Below, in pieces: positions 41,916 through 50,881 of a stretch of 64,000 nucleotides of DNA. The stretch is from positions 3,844,001 through 3,908,000 of the forward strand of contig NC_008825.1 in assembly GCF_000015725.1 (NCBI RefSeq), read 5' to 3'. The number at the start of each line of letters is the position of its first letter. Positions within the stretch are counted from its first letter, which is position 1. Position numbers and translations under genes: made by a program. The notes under the pieces are model-generated. The model was not told where the DNA came from. It did not search any database and worked only from the letters and a program-made list of their open reading frames with translations. This DNA is from Methylibium petroleiphilum PM1 (lineage in GTDB: Bacteria > Pseudomonadota > Gammaproteobacteria > Burkholderiales > Burkholderiaceae_C).

Positions 41916-43810
41916 CGGCGCAACAACTGGCCGCCCGCGCGGGCGGCGTGCGGCGGCTGGCGGTCTCGCTGCCGACCGAGTGCTGGATCGTCCTCGCGCT
42001 CGCGCTGATGCCCTTCCTGCTGCTTGCCGGTGGCGGCTCGGTCGACACCGCGATCCGCATCCTGCTGTGGGGCATCTTCGGCCTGGGCTTCGACATCCTG
42101 TTCGGCTACGCCGGCATGCTGTCGTTCGGCCAGGCGGCGTTCTTCGGCACCGGCAGCTTCGTGACCGCCTACCTGCTGGTCAGCGGGCTGGTGACGAACT
42201 TCCTGCTGGCGATCGGCGCCGGCGTGGTGGCGTCGATGCTGTTCAGCGTGCTGGTCGGCATGGTGGCGCTCAAGCGCGTGGGCATCTATTTCTCGATGAT
42301 CACCTTCGCGATCGGCGAGCTGTGCTTCTTCATCCAGCACTCGGTGCTGTCGCGCTGGACCGGCGGCGACAACGGCCTGCCCGGCGTGCCGCATCCGGTG
42401 TTCCAGTTCGGCGACCGCAGCTTCGAGCTCGCCTCGGGTTGGGGCATGTATGCGGTGATCGCGACGATCTTCGTCGCCACGTTCTGGTTCGCGCGACGCG
42501 TGGTGACCTCGCCGTTCGGCCGGGTGCTCAACGCCACGCGCATCAACCCCGAGCGCACGCTGGCGGTGGGGCACGACGTGCAGCGCTACAAGATGGCGGC
42601 CTTCGTCGTGGCGGCCGGTTATGCCGGCCTGGCGGGCACGCTGATGGGCATCTTCCAGAGCTACGTGGGCCCCGATGCGTTCGCGCTCGACACCTCGGGC
42701 CAGGTGGTCATGCAGACGGTGGTCGGCGGCGTGCGCACGCTGATCGGCCCGCTGGTCGGCGCGGCGGTGTGGATCTACCTGCGCGACATCCTGCAGCAGA
42801 TCCCCGGCATCGGCGGCATGTGGAAGCTGATCCTCGGCGCGCTGTTCATCCTGGCCGTCACGACGATGCGACGCGGCATCGTCGGCGAGATCCAGCACGT
42901 CTTCTACAAGCGGCGGATGGCGGCGGCCGCGGCCGCGGCGGCCGCCACCGAGAAGCTCGCCGCGTTCGCGCCGGCGGCACCGCCGGCCGACTTCTTCGCC
43001 GCGGCGGCGGGCACGGCCACGGCGTCGCCGCGCGCAGCCGCCTCGGACGACGGCGTGCCGGCAATCGAGGCACGCCACATCCGCAAGCAGTTCGGCGGCC
43101 TGGTGGCGCTGGAGGACGTGTGCCTGTCGGTGCGCGAGGGCGAGATCATGGGCCTGATCGGCCCGAACGGCGCCGGCAAGAGCACGCTGTTCCGCATCCT
43201 CACCGGCGAGATGCCGGCCACCAGCGGCGAGGTGCATTTCCGCGGCAGGAACATCACCGGCGTGGGTGTGCGCGAGGCCTGCGCGATGGGCATCAGCAAG
43301 AGCTACCAGATCGTGCAGGTCTACCCCGAGCTCAGCCTGCGCGAGAACCTGCTGGTGCCGCTGCTGGCGCGCCAGCGCGGCGCGTTCCGCTTCGACGTGA
43401 TGGCCTCGGTCAAGCGCGATGGCGAGCTGATGAAGGACGCCGACCGGCTGCTGGCGATGATGGGCCTGTCCGACCGACTGGGCGGGCCGGTGTCCGACCT
43501 GTCCTACGGCGAGAAGCGCCGGCTCGAGATCGGCATCGCGCTGGCCACCCAGCCCGACGTGCTGCTGCTGGACGAACCGCTGGCCGGCCTCAGTCCCGAA
43601 GAGCGCGTGCAGGTGGTGGGCGTGATCAAGGCGGCCAGCATCGGGCGCACCACGCTGGTGGTCGAGCACGACATGGACGCGCTGTTCGGCCTGGCCGACC
43701 GCATCGCCGTGCTGCACATGGGTCGCAACCTCGCCGTCGGGCCGCCGGCGGAGATCCGAGAGAACCCGATCGTCCACTCCGCCTACATGGGAGGTCGCGA
43801 TGAAGACTGA
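41912..43810 (+). CDS. Fused LivM permease - LivG ATPase
   Basis: The protein has 632 residues. Residues about 20-330 are a LivM permease (LFGYAGMLSFGQAAFFGTGS; VGIYFSMITFAIGELCF). A roughly 50-residue Ala/Pro-rich linker (about 334-383) leads to a LivG ATPase with Walker A GPNGAGKST, signature LSYGEKRRLEIG, Walker B VLLLDEP and the H-loop VVEHDMD. The two are usually separate genes; here one continuous frame encodes both with no internal stop, so the fusion is real and not a frameshift artefact. It overlaps the LivF gene by 11 bases. Confidence 0.92.
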   Translation: MTAQQLAARAGGVRRLAVSLPTECWIVLALALMPFLLLAGGGSVDTAIRILLWGIFGLGFDILFGYAGMLSFGQAAFFGTGSFVTAYLLVSGLVTNFLLAIGAGVVASMLFSVLVGMVALKRVGIYFSMITFAIGELCFFIQHSVLSRWTGGDNGLPGVPHPVFQFGDRSFELASGWGMYAVIATIFVATFWFARRVVTSPFGRVLNATRINPERTLAVGHDVQRYKMAAFVVAAGYAGLAGTLMGIFQSYVGPDAFALDTSGQVVMQTVVGGVRTLIGPLVGAAVWIYLRDILQQIPGIGGMWKLILGALFILAVTTMRRGIVGEIQHVFYKRRMAAAAAAAAATEKLAAFAPAAPPADFFAAAAGTATASPRAAASDDGVPAIEARHIRKQFGGLVALEDVCLSVREGEIMGLIGPNGAGKSTLFRILTGEMPATSGEVHFRGRNITGVGVREACAMGISKSYQIVQVYPELSLRENLLVPLLARQRGAFRFDVMASVKRDGELMKDADRLLAMMGLSDRLGGPVSDLSYGEKRRLEIGIALATQPDVLLLDEPLAGLSPEERVQVVGVIKAASIGRTTLVVEHDMDALFGLADRIAVLHMGRNLAVGPPAEIRENPIVHSAYMGGRDED

Positions 43811-44504
43811 CCTGCTCTCGCTGCGCGACGTCAACTCCTGCTACGGCGAATCGCATGTGCTCCACGACATCAACCTGCGCGTCGCCGAGGGCGAGGTGGT
43901 TGCGCTGCTCGGCCGCAACGGCTCGGGCAAGACCACCACGCTGAAGACCGTGATGGGGCTGCTGGAGCCGAAGTCCGGCGTCATCGAATATGCCGGTCGT
44001 GCGCTGCGCGACGCCTCGCCGGAAGGCCGGGCGCGCGCCGGCATCCAGCTGGTGCCGGAAGACCGCCGCGTGTTCGCCGGCCTGACGGTGGAGGAGAACC
44101 TGGTCCTCGCCGCGATGGGCTGCGCCAAGCCGCTGACCATCGACGCGATGTACGAGGTGTTCCCGCGCCTGGGCGAGCGCAAGAAGTCGCACGGCCGGCA
44201 TCTGTCGGGCGGCGAGCAGCAGATGCTGTCGATCGCGAGGGCGCTGATCCAGTCGCCGCGCCTGCTGATGCTCGACGAGCCGTTCGAGGGGCTGGCACCG
44301 ATCATCGTGCGCGCGCTGATGGAAGTGGTGGGCCGGCTGGCGAAGGAAGGCCAGACGATCGTGATCGTCGAGCAGAACGTCAAGGCCTGCCTGACGCTGG
44401 CCGACCGCGTCTACCTGCTCAGCAACGGCCTGGTGGTCCATGAAGGCTCGGCCAAGGCGCTGATGGACGACAAGGAGACGCAGAAGCGCCACCTCTCGGT
44501 CTAG
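43800..44504 (+). CDS. ABC transporter ATP-binding protein, LivF family
   Basis: The protein has 234 residues: Walker A LLGRNGSGKTTTLKTVMGL (residues about 37-55), signature HLSGGEQQMLSIARAL, Walker B LLMLDEPFEGLAP. It pairs with the LivG half of the fusion protein to drive uptake. It is the last transport gene of the operon, 64 bases before the CoA-transferase start. Confidence 0.93.
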   Translation: MKTDLLSLRDVNSCYGESHVLHDINLRVAEGEVVALLGRNGSGKTTTLKTVMGLLEPKSGVIEYAGRALRDASPEGRARAGIQLVPEDRRVFAGLTVEENLVLAAMGCAKPLTIDAMYEVFPRLGERKKSHGRHLSGGEQQMLSIARALIQSPRLLMLDEPFEGLAPIIVRALMEVVGRLAKEGQTIVIVEQNVKACLTLADRVYLLSNGLVVHEGSAKALMDDKETQKRHLSV

Positions 44505-44568
44505 GGCCGGTCGCACCCGCCGGCGGCCCGGTGACCCGCGAACGATGTTTGATTCAGTAGGAGCGGAT

Positions 44569-45741
44569 ATGTCAGTTGATTCCTTTCGACCCCTCGCAGG
44601 CCTCAGGGTGCTCGAGTTCGGCCAGATCGTCACGGTGCCGTTCTGCGGGATGCTGCTCGCCGACCTGGGCGCCGACGTGGTGAAGGTCGAGAACACCGAC
44701 GGCGGCGACGGCATGCGCCAGTGGCCGCCGCTGATGCGCGCCGCGCCCGACGCCGAGGCCTACAGCGGCAACTTCGCCTCGCTCAACCGCAACAAGCGCA
44801 GCATCGCGGCCAACCTCAAGGATCCGGCCGACGTGGCACGCGTGCGCGACCTCTGCGCGGCGGCCGACATCGTGCTGGAGAACTTCCGCCCGGGCGTGAT
44901 GCAGCGCCTGGGTCTGGGCTACGAAGCGCTGCGCGAACGTCGCCCGCAGCTGGTGTACTGCTCGGTCACCGGCTACGGCCAGGACGGCCCCTATGCGAAG
45001 AAGGGCGCCTTCGACGTGACGGTCCAGGCCATCAGCGGGCTGATGAGCGTGACCGGCGAGAACGACAGCATCCCCGTGAAGTGCGGCGTGCCGGTGGCCG
45101 ACTTCACCGCCGGACTCTATGCGGCCTATTCCATCCTCGCAGCCATCATGGAAGTGCGTCGCACCGGCGTCGGCACGCAGATCGACTGCTCGATGCTCGG
45201 CTGCATGCTGGGCATCTCGGCGCTGCAGATCAGCGAGTACTTCGGCACCGGCCGGGCGCCGCAGCGGCTCGGCTCGGCCCACCCGCGCAATGCGCCGTAC
45301 CAGGCCTTCGAGGGCAGCGACAAGCCCTTCGTGATCGCCGCCGGCAACGACAAGCTGTGGGGCGAGGTGTGCGCGGCGGTGGGTCAACCGCAGCTCGAGG
45401 CCGACGCGCGCTTCGTGACGCAGACCCTGCGGGCGGCCAACCAGCGCGAGCTCGCCGCGCTGCTGCAGCCGCACTTCGCGCGCCGCAGCGCGGCCGACTG
45501 GCTGGCCGAGTTCGACCGGCGCGGTGTGCCCTGCGCACCGATCAACGACTTCGCCGACATCCTGGCCGACCCGCACGTCAAGGAGCGCGGCTGGGTCGCC
45601 GAGCTCGAGCTGCCCAACGGACTGAAGACGCCGACGATCGGCTTTCCGGTGCACATCGCAGGCTACGAGTTCTCGGTCGACGCCCGTCCGCCGCGTCTGG
45701 GCGAGCACACCGAGGCCGTCGCCCGGGAGTGGTTGCGATGA
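44569..45741 (+). CDS. Class III CoA-transferase (CaiB/BaiF family)
   Basis: The protein has 390 residues from ATG 44569 behind AGGAGCGG. N-terminal LAGLRVLEFGQIVTVPFCGM and DLGADVVKVENTDGGD, the central SVTGYGQDGPYAKKGAFDV and the catalytic Asp in GVPVADFTAGLYAAYSILA identify the family. It moves CoA between carboxylic acids through a mixed anhydride. It would activate the imported or oxidised acid, giving a substrate for the crotonase whose start overlaps its stop. Confidence 0.92.
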   Translation: MSVDSFRPLAGLRVLEFGQIVTVPFCGMLLADLGADVVKVENTDGGDGMRQWPPLMRAAPDAEAYSGNFASLNRNKRSIAANLKDPADVARVRDLCAAADIVLENFRPGVMQRLGLGYEALRERRPQLVYCSVTGYGQDGPYAKKGAFDVTVQAISGLMSVTGENDSIPVKCGVPVADFTAGLYAAYSILAAIMEVRRTGVGTQIDCSMLGCMLGISALQISEYFGTGRAPQRLGSAHPRNAPYQAFEGSDKPFVIAAGNDKLWGEVCAAVGQPQLEADARFVTQTLRAANQRELAALLQPHFARRSAADWLAEFDRRGVPCAPINDFADILADPHVKERGWVAELELPNGLKTPTIGFPVHIAGYEFSVDARPPRLGEHTEAVAREWLR

Positions 45742-46460
45742 GCGAACTCGCGCTGCTGTCGCCGCCCACCGCCGAGGGCGTGCGCACGCTGCGCCTCAAC
45801 CGTCCCGACAAGGCCAACGCCCTGTCGGCGGCCCTGGTCGACCATCTGCACGCCAGCCTCGACGCGATCGGCCCGGAGACCCTGGCGCTGGTGATCCGCG
45901 GCGAGGGCCGCAACTTCTGCGCGGGCTTCGATTTCACCGGCTACGAGCAGTTGTCCGAAGGCGACCTGCTGCTGCGCTTCGTGCGCATCAACGAACTGCT
46001 CGCGCGACTGCGCCAGGCGCGCTTCCTCACCATCGCCTGGGTGGCCGGCGCAGCCTTCGGCGCCGGCGCCGACATCGCCTGCTCGTGTGCCGTTCGCATC
46101 GGCACGCCGGCGGCGCGGTTCAGGTTCCCCGGCTTCCAGTTCGGCGTCGCGCTCGGCACGCGGCGTCTCGCGACCATCACCGGCGCCGAGCGCGCACGCG
46201 CCATCCTGCTGCACAACGAGGAGCTGGATGCCGCGGCGGCGCTGCATTGCGGGCTGCTCACCGAACTCGTGGAGGCCCAAGGGCCGGAAGCACGGGTCGA
46301 TGCCCTGGTGGAATCGACCCGCAAGCTCGATGCGGCCAGCCTGCGCACGCTGTTCGCGCTGACCGATGCGGACACCGCCGACGCCGACCTCGCGGACCTG
46401 GTGCGCAGCGTCGGCCGCCGCGGCCTGCATGCGCGGGTGGCCGCCTACCGTCGCGCCTGA
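45738..46460 (+). CDS. Crotonase (enoyl-CoA hydratase/isomerase) family protein
   Basis: The protein has 240 residues. The crotonase fold is shown by LRLNRPDKANALSAALVDHL (residues 19-38) and the oxyanion-hole stretch GRNFCAGFDFTG. The catalytic Glu positions of enoyl-CoA hydratase look changed: the usual GGGCEL reads GAGADI, and the PE of the second motif reads PGF. Another CoA-ester reaction (isomerase, hydrolase, decarboxylase or ring chemistry) is therefore more likely than hydration. It is coupled to the CoA-transferase gene (ATGA overlap) and ends the operon. Confidence 0.86.
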   Translation: MSELALLSPPTAEGVRTLRLNRPDKANALSAALVDHLHASLDAIGPETLALVIRGEGRNFCAGFDFTGYEQLSEGDLLLRFVRINELLARLRQARFLTIAWVAGAAFGAGADIACSCAVRIGTPAARFRFPGFQFGVALGTRRLATITGAERARAILLHNEELDAAAALHCGLLTELVEAQGPEARVDALVESTRKLDAASLRTLFALTDADTADADLADLVRSVGRRGLHARVAAYRRA

Positions 46461-46524
46461 GATCGCGCGGCGGTCCTTGTCCCCACCGCGGCGCGGCGCC
46501 GGTCGCGGCTCCTAAACTGCCGCC

Positions 46525-47430
46525 ATGCCCCTTCCGCACCTGCTGCTCGCCCTGGCCGTGGTCGCGGTCTGGGGCACCAACTTCGTCGTCATCAAGTGGG
46601 GCCTGGCCGAGCTGCCGCCGCTGCTGTTCACGACGCTGCGCTTCGCGCTGTCGGCGTTCCCGCTGCTGCTGTTCATCAAGCGACCGGCCGTACCCTGGCA
46701 CAAGCTGGCCGGCTTCGGTGCGCTGCACGGCCTGGGCCTGTTCGGGCTGATGCTGTATGCGATGCGCGCCGACATCTCGCCGGGTCTGGCCTCGCTGGTG
46801 ATCCAGACGCAGGTGTTCTTCACCATCGTGCTGGCGATGCTGCTCGACGGCGAGCGGCCGCGGCTGCTGCAGGGGCTGGCCCTCGGACTCGCGGTCACCG
46901 GCATGGCGCTGATCGCCGGCCACATCGACCAGCACAGCATCACCGCGCTGGGCCTGGTGCTGGTGCTCACGGCCGCCTTGTGCTGGGCCGGCGCCAACAT
47001 GGTGGCCCGGTCGGTCGGCCGGGTCGACATGCTGGGCTTCATGGTCTGGATCAGCGTGTTCGCCGCGCCCGCGCTGGCGCTGCTGAGCCTGCTGATCGAG
47101 GGCCCGGCGCGCATCGCCACGAGCCTGTCGCAGGCCAGCGCCGGTGCCTGGGCCGCGGTGGCGTGGCAGGCGCTGGGCAACACGCTGTTCGGCTACGGCG
47201 CGTGGAACTGGCTTCTGGCGCGCCACCCGGCCGCGACCGTGGCGCCGGCTGCGCTGCTGGTGCCGGTGTTCGGCATGGCGGCCTCGTCGCTGCTGCTCGG
47301 CGAGAGCCTGCCCGGCTGGAAGCTGGGCGCGACCGCGCTGGTGCTGGGCGGCCTGGCGCTCAACACGCTGGCCAGCCGAGCCACGCGCCGGGCCGCCACG
47401 AGCGAGCGCTTCACCGAATCCGTCTCCTGA
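46525..47430 (+). CDS. EamA/DMT-family transporter
   Basis: The protein has 301 residues in ten hydrophobic segments with two EamA repeats (LALAVVAVWGTNFVVIKWGL at the start; AWQALGNTLFGYGAWNWLL). It resembles YdeD/EamA-type amino-acid-derivative exporters. The gene is separate from the preceding operon by 64 bases and followed by a GST gene 9 bases later. Confidence 0.87.
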   Translation: MPLPHLLLALAVVAVWGTNFVVIKWGLAELPPLLFTTLRFALSAFPLLLFIKRPAVPWHKLAGFGALHGLGLFGLMLYAMRADISPGLASLVIQTQVFFTIVLAMLLDGERPRLLQGLALGLAVTGMALIAGHIDQHSITALGLVLVLTAALCWAGANMVARSVGRVDMLGFMVWISVFAAPALALLSLLIEGPARIATSLSQASAGAWAAVAWQALGNTLFGYGAWNWLLARHPAATVAPAALLVPVFGMAASSLLLGESLPGWKLGATALVLGGLALNTLASRATRRAATSERFTESVS

Positions 47431-47439
47431 GAGGCCCGC

Positions 47440-48087
47440 ATGATCGAACTCCACCATGCGCCCAGCACCGCGGCGATGGCACCGCACATCCTGCTGACCG
47501 AGATCGGCGTGCCCTTCGTGCTGCGGCCGGTCGACACCGCGGCGCAGGCGCACCGCTCGCCGGCCTACCTGGCGCTCAACCCGAACGGCCGCGTGCCGGT
47601 GCTGGTCGACGGCGACCTGGTGCTGTACGAGAGCGCCGCGATCTGCCTGCATCTGGTCGACCGCCATCCGCAGGCGGGTCTGGCGCCGCCGCCGGGCAGC
47701 GACGAGCGGGCGCACTTCTACAAGTGGCTGGTGTGGCTGACGAACACGCTGCAGGCGACGCTGATGGTGTTCTTCTACCCCGAGCGCTGGCTCACCGACG
47801 GCAACGACGCGGGCGCTGCCGAGCTCAAGAGCTGCGCCGAAGGCCGCACCGGTGCGCTGCTCGATCTGCTGGAGGCCGAACTGCAGCGCCACGGCGGGCC
47901 ATGGCTGCTCGGCGCACGCTACAGCGCGGTCGACGCCTATGCGCTGATGCTGTGCCGCTGGACGCGCCACTTCGCGCATCCGGCCCGCGTGCGGCCGGCG
48001 CTGGGGACCTACCTCCAGCGCGTGCTCGACCGACCCGCGGTGCGGCAGGTGTTCGAACGCGAGGGACTGGCGCTGCCCTGGGTCTGA
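47440..48087 (+). CDS. Glutathione S-transferase family protein
   Basis: The protein has 215 residues. The thioredoxin-like N-terminal domain (MIELHHAPSTAAMAPHILL; NPNGRVPVLVDGDLVLYESA with the glutathione-contacting ES) precedes a helical C-terminal domain. Ser or Thr in the APSTAAM stretch would be the activating residue. The substrate is unknown. It converges with the VOC gene at 48105. Confidence 0.9.
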   Translation: MIELHHAPSTAAMAPHILLTEIGVPFVLRPVDTAAQAHRSPAYLALNPNGRVPVLVDGDLVLYESAAICLHLVDRHPQAGLAPPPGSDERAHFYKWLVWLTNTLQATLMVFFYPERWLTDGNDAGAAELKSCAEGRTGALLDLLEAELQRHGGPWLLGARYSAVDAYALMLCRWTRHFAHPARVRPALGTYLQRVLDRPAVRQVFEREGLALPWV

Positions 48088-48104
48088 GCGGCGCAGGCGG
48101 CGGC

Positions 48105-48530
48105 TCAGTCGCCGGGCGTGGCGGCGCTCGCGAGCGCCTCGTCCCAGAACGAGGCCTCGATCTTGTGGCCGTCGAGATCGCGCACGAAGCAGCCGTAGTA
48201 GGGTGCGCCGTAGTGCGGGCGCGGGCCGGGCGGGCCGTCGCCACGGGCACCCGCCGCCACCGCCGCCGCGTAGAAGGCATCGACCTGAGCGCGGCTCGCC
48301 GCCAGGAAGCCGACGTGGCTGCCGTTGCCCACCGAGGCCGGCGCGCCGTCGATCGGTGTCTGCAGCCAGAACTCGGGGTAGACCTTGCCGTACGCCGCGG
48401 CGCCGGAGTGCTCCATCAGGCGCCGCACGCCGAGCGTGGCGAGCACCGCGTCGTAGAAGTCGCGCGCCGACTCGAAGCGGTTGCTGCCGATCGAGACATG
48501 GGAGATCGCACTCGGGTTGTCGTCGCTCAT
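48105..48530 (-). CDS. VOC-family protein (glyoxalase/bleomycin-resistance type)
   Basis: The protein has 141 residues, starting MSDDNPSAISHVSIGSNRFE. A single VOC module shows DFYDAVLATLGVRRL, HVGFLAASRAQVDAFY and FVRDLDGHKIEASFWD with the terminal metal Glu. Such proteins are often lactoylglutathione-lyase relatives of unknown substrate. It lies 32 bases downstream of the aminotransferase gene and is likely co-transcribed. Confidence 0.85.
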   Translation of the reverse strand: MSDDNPSAISHVSIGSNRFESARDFYDAVLATLGVRRLMEHSGAAAYGKVYPEFWLQTPIDGAPASVGNGSHVGFLAASRAQVDAFYAAAVAAGARGDGPPGPRPHYGAPYYGCFVRDLDGHKIEASFWDEALASAATPGD

Positions 48531-48562
48531 CGCTGCCTCCTTCGGTGCCCGACCGCCTGCAT

Positions 48563-49759
48563 TCAGCCGCCCAGCACTGCGGCCATCGCCTCGGCGACCG
48601 TCTGCACGTTGCCGGTGTTGAGCCCGGCCACGCACATGCGGCCGGAGCGCACCAGGTAGACGGCATGCCGTTCGCGCAGCAGGTCGACCTGGGCCGCGCT
48701 CAGGCCGGTGTAGCTGAACATGCCGCGCTGGCTGAGGAAGTAGCCGAAGTCCCGACCCGGCAGGCGGGCGGTGAGGGCAGCGTGCAGCGCGCGGCGCATC
48801 GCCAGGATGCGGTCGCGCATCGCGGCGAGCTCGCCTTCCCACTGGGCCCGCAGCGCCGGCTCGCCGAGCACCAGCGCGGCCAGCTGGCCGCCGTGGATCG
48901 GCGGGCTGGAATAGTTGCGGCGTACCGTGGCGCGGAGCTGCCCGAGCACGTTGTCGGCCTGCGCGGCATCGGGGCAGACGACGCTCAATGCGCCGACCCG
49001 CTCCCCATACAGGCTCATGCTCTTGCTGAAGGAGTTGGCGACGAAGAAGCTCAGGCCGGCCGAAGCCAGCGCGCGCACCGCGTGGGCATCGGCCTCGATG
49101 CCGTCGCCGAAGCCCTGGTAGGCCAGGTCCAGATAAGGCAGCAGCTGCCGCTCGCGCAGCACCGGGATCAACGCCTCCCATTGCGCGGCGCTCAGGTCGA
49201 CGCCGGTCGGGTTGTGGCAGCAGGCATGCAACAGCACGATGCTCCGGGGCGGCAGCCCGCGTAGCGCGGCGAGCATGGCGTCGAACTTCAGCCCCCCCGT
49301 CGCCGGGTCGTAGTAGGGGTAGGTGTTCACCGTCAGGCCTGCGCCCTCGAACATCGCGCGGTGGTTGTCCCAGGTCGGATCGCTGACCCAGACCGCGCTG
49401 CCGGGGAAGTAGCGCACGAGGAAGTCGGCGCCGACCTTGAGCCCGCCGCTGGAGCCGACCGACTGGATCGTCGCGATGCGCCGGCCGGTCACCGCCTCGT
49501 GGCCGGCGCCGAACAGCAGGGCCTGCACGGCGTTGCGCAGATTGGCAGCGCCCTCGATCGGCAGGTAGGACTTGGTGCCGCCGCGCGCCAGCAGTTCGGC
49601 CTCGGCGCGCTGCACCGAACCCAGCACCGGGATGCGGCCGGCATCGTCGAAGTAGATGCCGATGCTGAGGTTGACCTTGCCCGCGCGCGGATCCTTCTGG
49701 AAGTCTTCGTTGAGGCTCAGGATCGGGTCGCCGGGATAGGCTTCGACGTGCTGGAACAT
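48563..49759 (-). CDS. Aromatic amino acid aminotransferase (class I)
   Basis: The protein has 398 residues from ATG 49759 ([20 protein letters not shown]), the standard start of TyrB/AspC enzymes. PLP-site features are [24 protein letters not shown] and the Schiff-base Lys in [19 protein letters not shown]. It transfers amino groups between aromatic (or Asp) amino acids and 2-oxoglutarate. A longer frame to 49840 adds non-family residues. Confidence 0.9.
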   Translation of the reverse strand: MFQHVEAYPGDPILSLNEDFQKDPRAGKVNLSIGIYFDDAGRIPVLGSVQRAEAELLARGGTKSYLPIEGAANLRNAVQALLFGAGHEAVTGRRIATIQSVGSSGGLKVGADFLVRYFPGSAVWVSDPTWDNHRAMFEGAGLTVNTYPYYDPATGGLKFDAMLAALRGLPPRSIVLLHACCHNPTGVDLSAAQWEALIPVLRERQLLPYLDLAYQGFGDGIEADAHAVRALASAGLSFFVANSFSKSMSLYGERVGALSVVCPDAAQADNVLGQLRATVRRNYSSPPIHGGQLAALVLGEPALRAQWEGELAAMRDRILAMRRALHAALTARLPGRDFGYFLSQRGMFSYTGLSAAQVDLLRERHAVYLVRSGRMCVAGLNTGNVQTVAEAMAAVLGG

Positions 49760-50103
49760 GGCGGCGGGGGGTGAAGACGGAGGAGGCCGGATTATCGAGG
49801 CAGCCCTAGCGGATCGGAACAAACCCTGAGGCCGCAGCATCCCCTCGCTTCACCGCGGAGCACCCGCGCAGCACAGCTCGCGCCGTGGCCGCGACGTCAC
49901 ACTGACGGAATCCGTCGCCCGACCGGCGGAATGGCCGCACCGGGGCCGCAGGTTCGTGCGTTTCTGGGCAAGGGCCGCGCCTTTCCGGCCCGCGCGGCGC
50001 CGACGGCCGATCGTGGCCCTGCACTTGCAATGGCAGCCGGCACAACACGCCGCCCGCCCGGGTCTCGTCATCGAAGGCCCGGGACGACGCGCCACGAGGA
50101 GAC
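49760..50103. other. Gene-free stretch upstream of the ISL3-like gene
   Basis: These 344 bases lie between divergent genes. I see no gene with credible start and composition. A short palindrome GACGGA-A-TCCGTC (49904-49916) is a possible operator. The right end carries the ribosome-binding site for 50104 (GAGGAGA). No clear consensus promoter is readable. Confidence 0.4.
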
Positions 50104-50877
50104 ATGCTCATGATCGGAGTCGACAAGTCGCTGCTGCGCCACCTGTTGCTGGTCGACGGGCCGTGGGAGATCGGCGACTATCAACTGGACCTTCGCAAGC
50201 GCCGTTGCGACGTGTGGATCGGTCCGCAGGTGGAGCGCGGCTGGTTCGGCCGCCCGAAGAAGGGCGTGCCGGTGCGCATGCAGCAGCACATGTGGCAGCA
50301 CCTGTCGCTCGGGCCGGTGCGCTTCTTCCTGCACGTGTCGATCCCGTCGACCTCGGAGGTCGACAAGCTGCCGTGGATGGGCGACCCGGGCATGCCCTTC
50401 ACCACGGCGCTGGCGCAGCAGGTGTTCGCCTTCTTCAACGAGGGCGTGTCGCTGCAGGCGATCTGCAGTCTGATGAAGTTGTCGCTGAATGACGTCTGGC
50501 GCTATCGCTTCGCGCTCGACAACGGCCGTGCCCAGGTGCAGGCCGCGGCGAACCCTGCGCCACCGACGCGCACCGACACCGCGAACGCCGCGACGCCGCC
50601 GGCCGCGGTGGCTGCCACGCTGCCGAACGCCATGCCCGACGCCACCGGCGACGTGCCCGACGTCACCGACCCGATCTGGCTGCGGCTCGCCAACGGCGAC
50701 CTGCAGCTCGACATCCGCGTGCTGAGCCTGAAGCTGATGCTCACGCGGGTGCGCTCGCAGCTCGACCTCATCTCCGACGACGAGGTCCGCCTGCTGAAGC
50801 TGCGCGACCTGCACCGCTATTTCGTGAAGAACGAGCGGGTGCTGTCGCACGAGCTGGCGCAACTGAAACTAGGATGA
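50104..50877 (+). CDS. ISL3-transposase N-terminal-like protein, probably domesticated
   Basis: The protein has 257 residues. Residues about 8-140 follow the N-terminal part of ISL3-family transposases: LRHLLLVDGPWEIGDYQLDL, then MWQHLSLGPVRFFLHVSIP, LPWMGDPGMPFTTALAQQVF and a helix-turn-helix-like SLQAICSLMKLSLNDVWRY. The zinc-binding cysteines of ISL3 are absent and there is no DDE catalytic domain. Instead a Pro/Ala/Thr linker (about 145-185) leads to a new helical tail. It is thus a possible DNA-binding protein made from a transposase fragment. It is followed four bases later by a conserved unknown gene with its own GGATGAGG ribosome-binding site. Confidence 0.62.
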   Translation: MLMIGVDKSLLRHLLLVDGPWEIGDYQLDLRKRRCDVWIGPQVERGWFGRPKKGVPVRMQQHMWQHLSLGPVRFFLHVSIPSTSEVDKLPWMGDPGMPFTTALAQQVFAFFNEGVSLQAICSLMKLSLNDVWRYRFALDNGRAQVQAAANPAPPTRTDTANAATPPAAVAATLPNAMPDATGDVPDVTDPIWLRLANGDLQLDIRVLSLKLMLTRVRSQLDLISDDEVRLLKLRDLHRYFVKNERVLSHELAQLKLG

Positions 50878-50881
50878 GGCC

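Noticed and set aside
42900-43070. A frameshift joining separate livM and livG genes
   Set aside because: The frame is continuous with no stop, and the join is an Ala/Pro-rich linker typical of domain fusions.
49760-50103. Short frames in the gap before 50104
   Set aside because: They are Arg/Pro/Ala-rich, lack ribosome-binding sites and conflict with one another on both strands.
50104-50877. An active ISL3 insertion sequence
   Set aside because: There is no DDE catalytic domain, zinc cysteines are missing, and no terminal inverted repeats or target-site duplication are visible around it.
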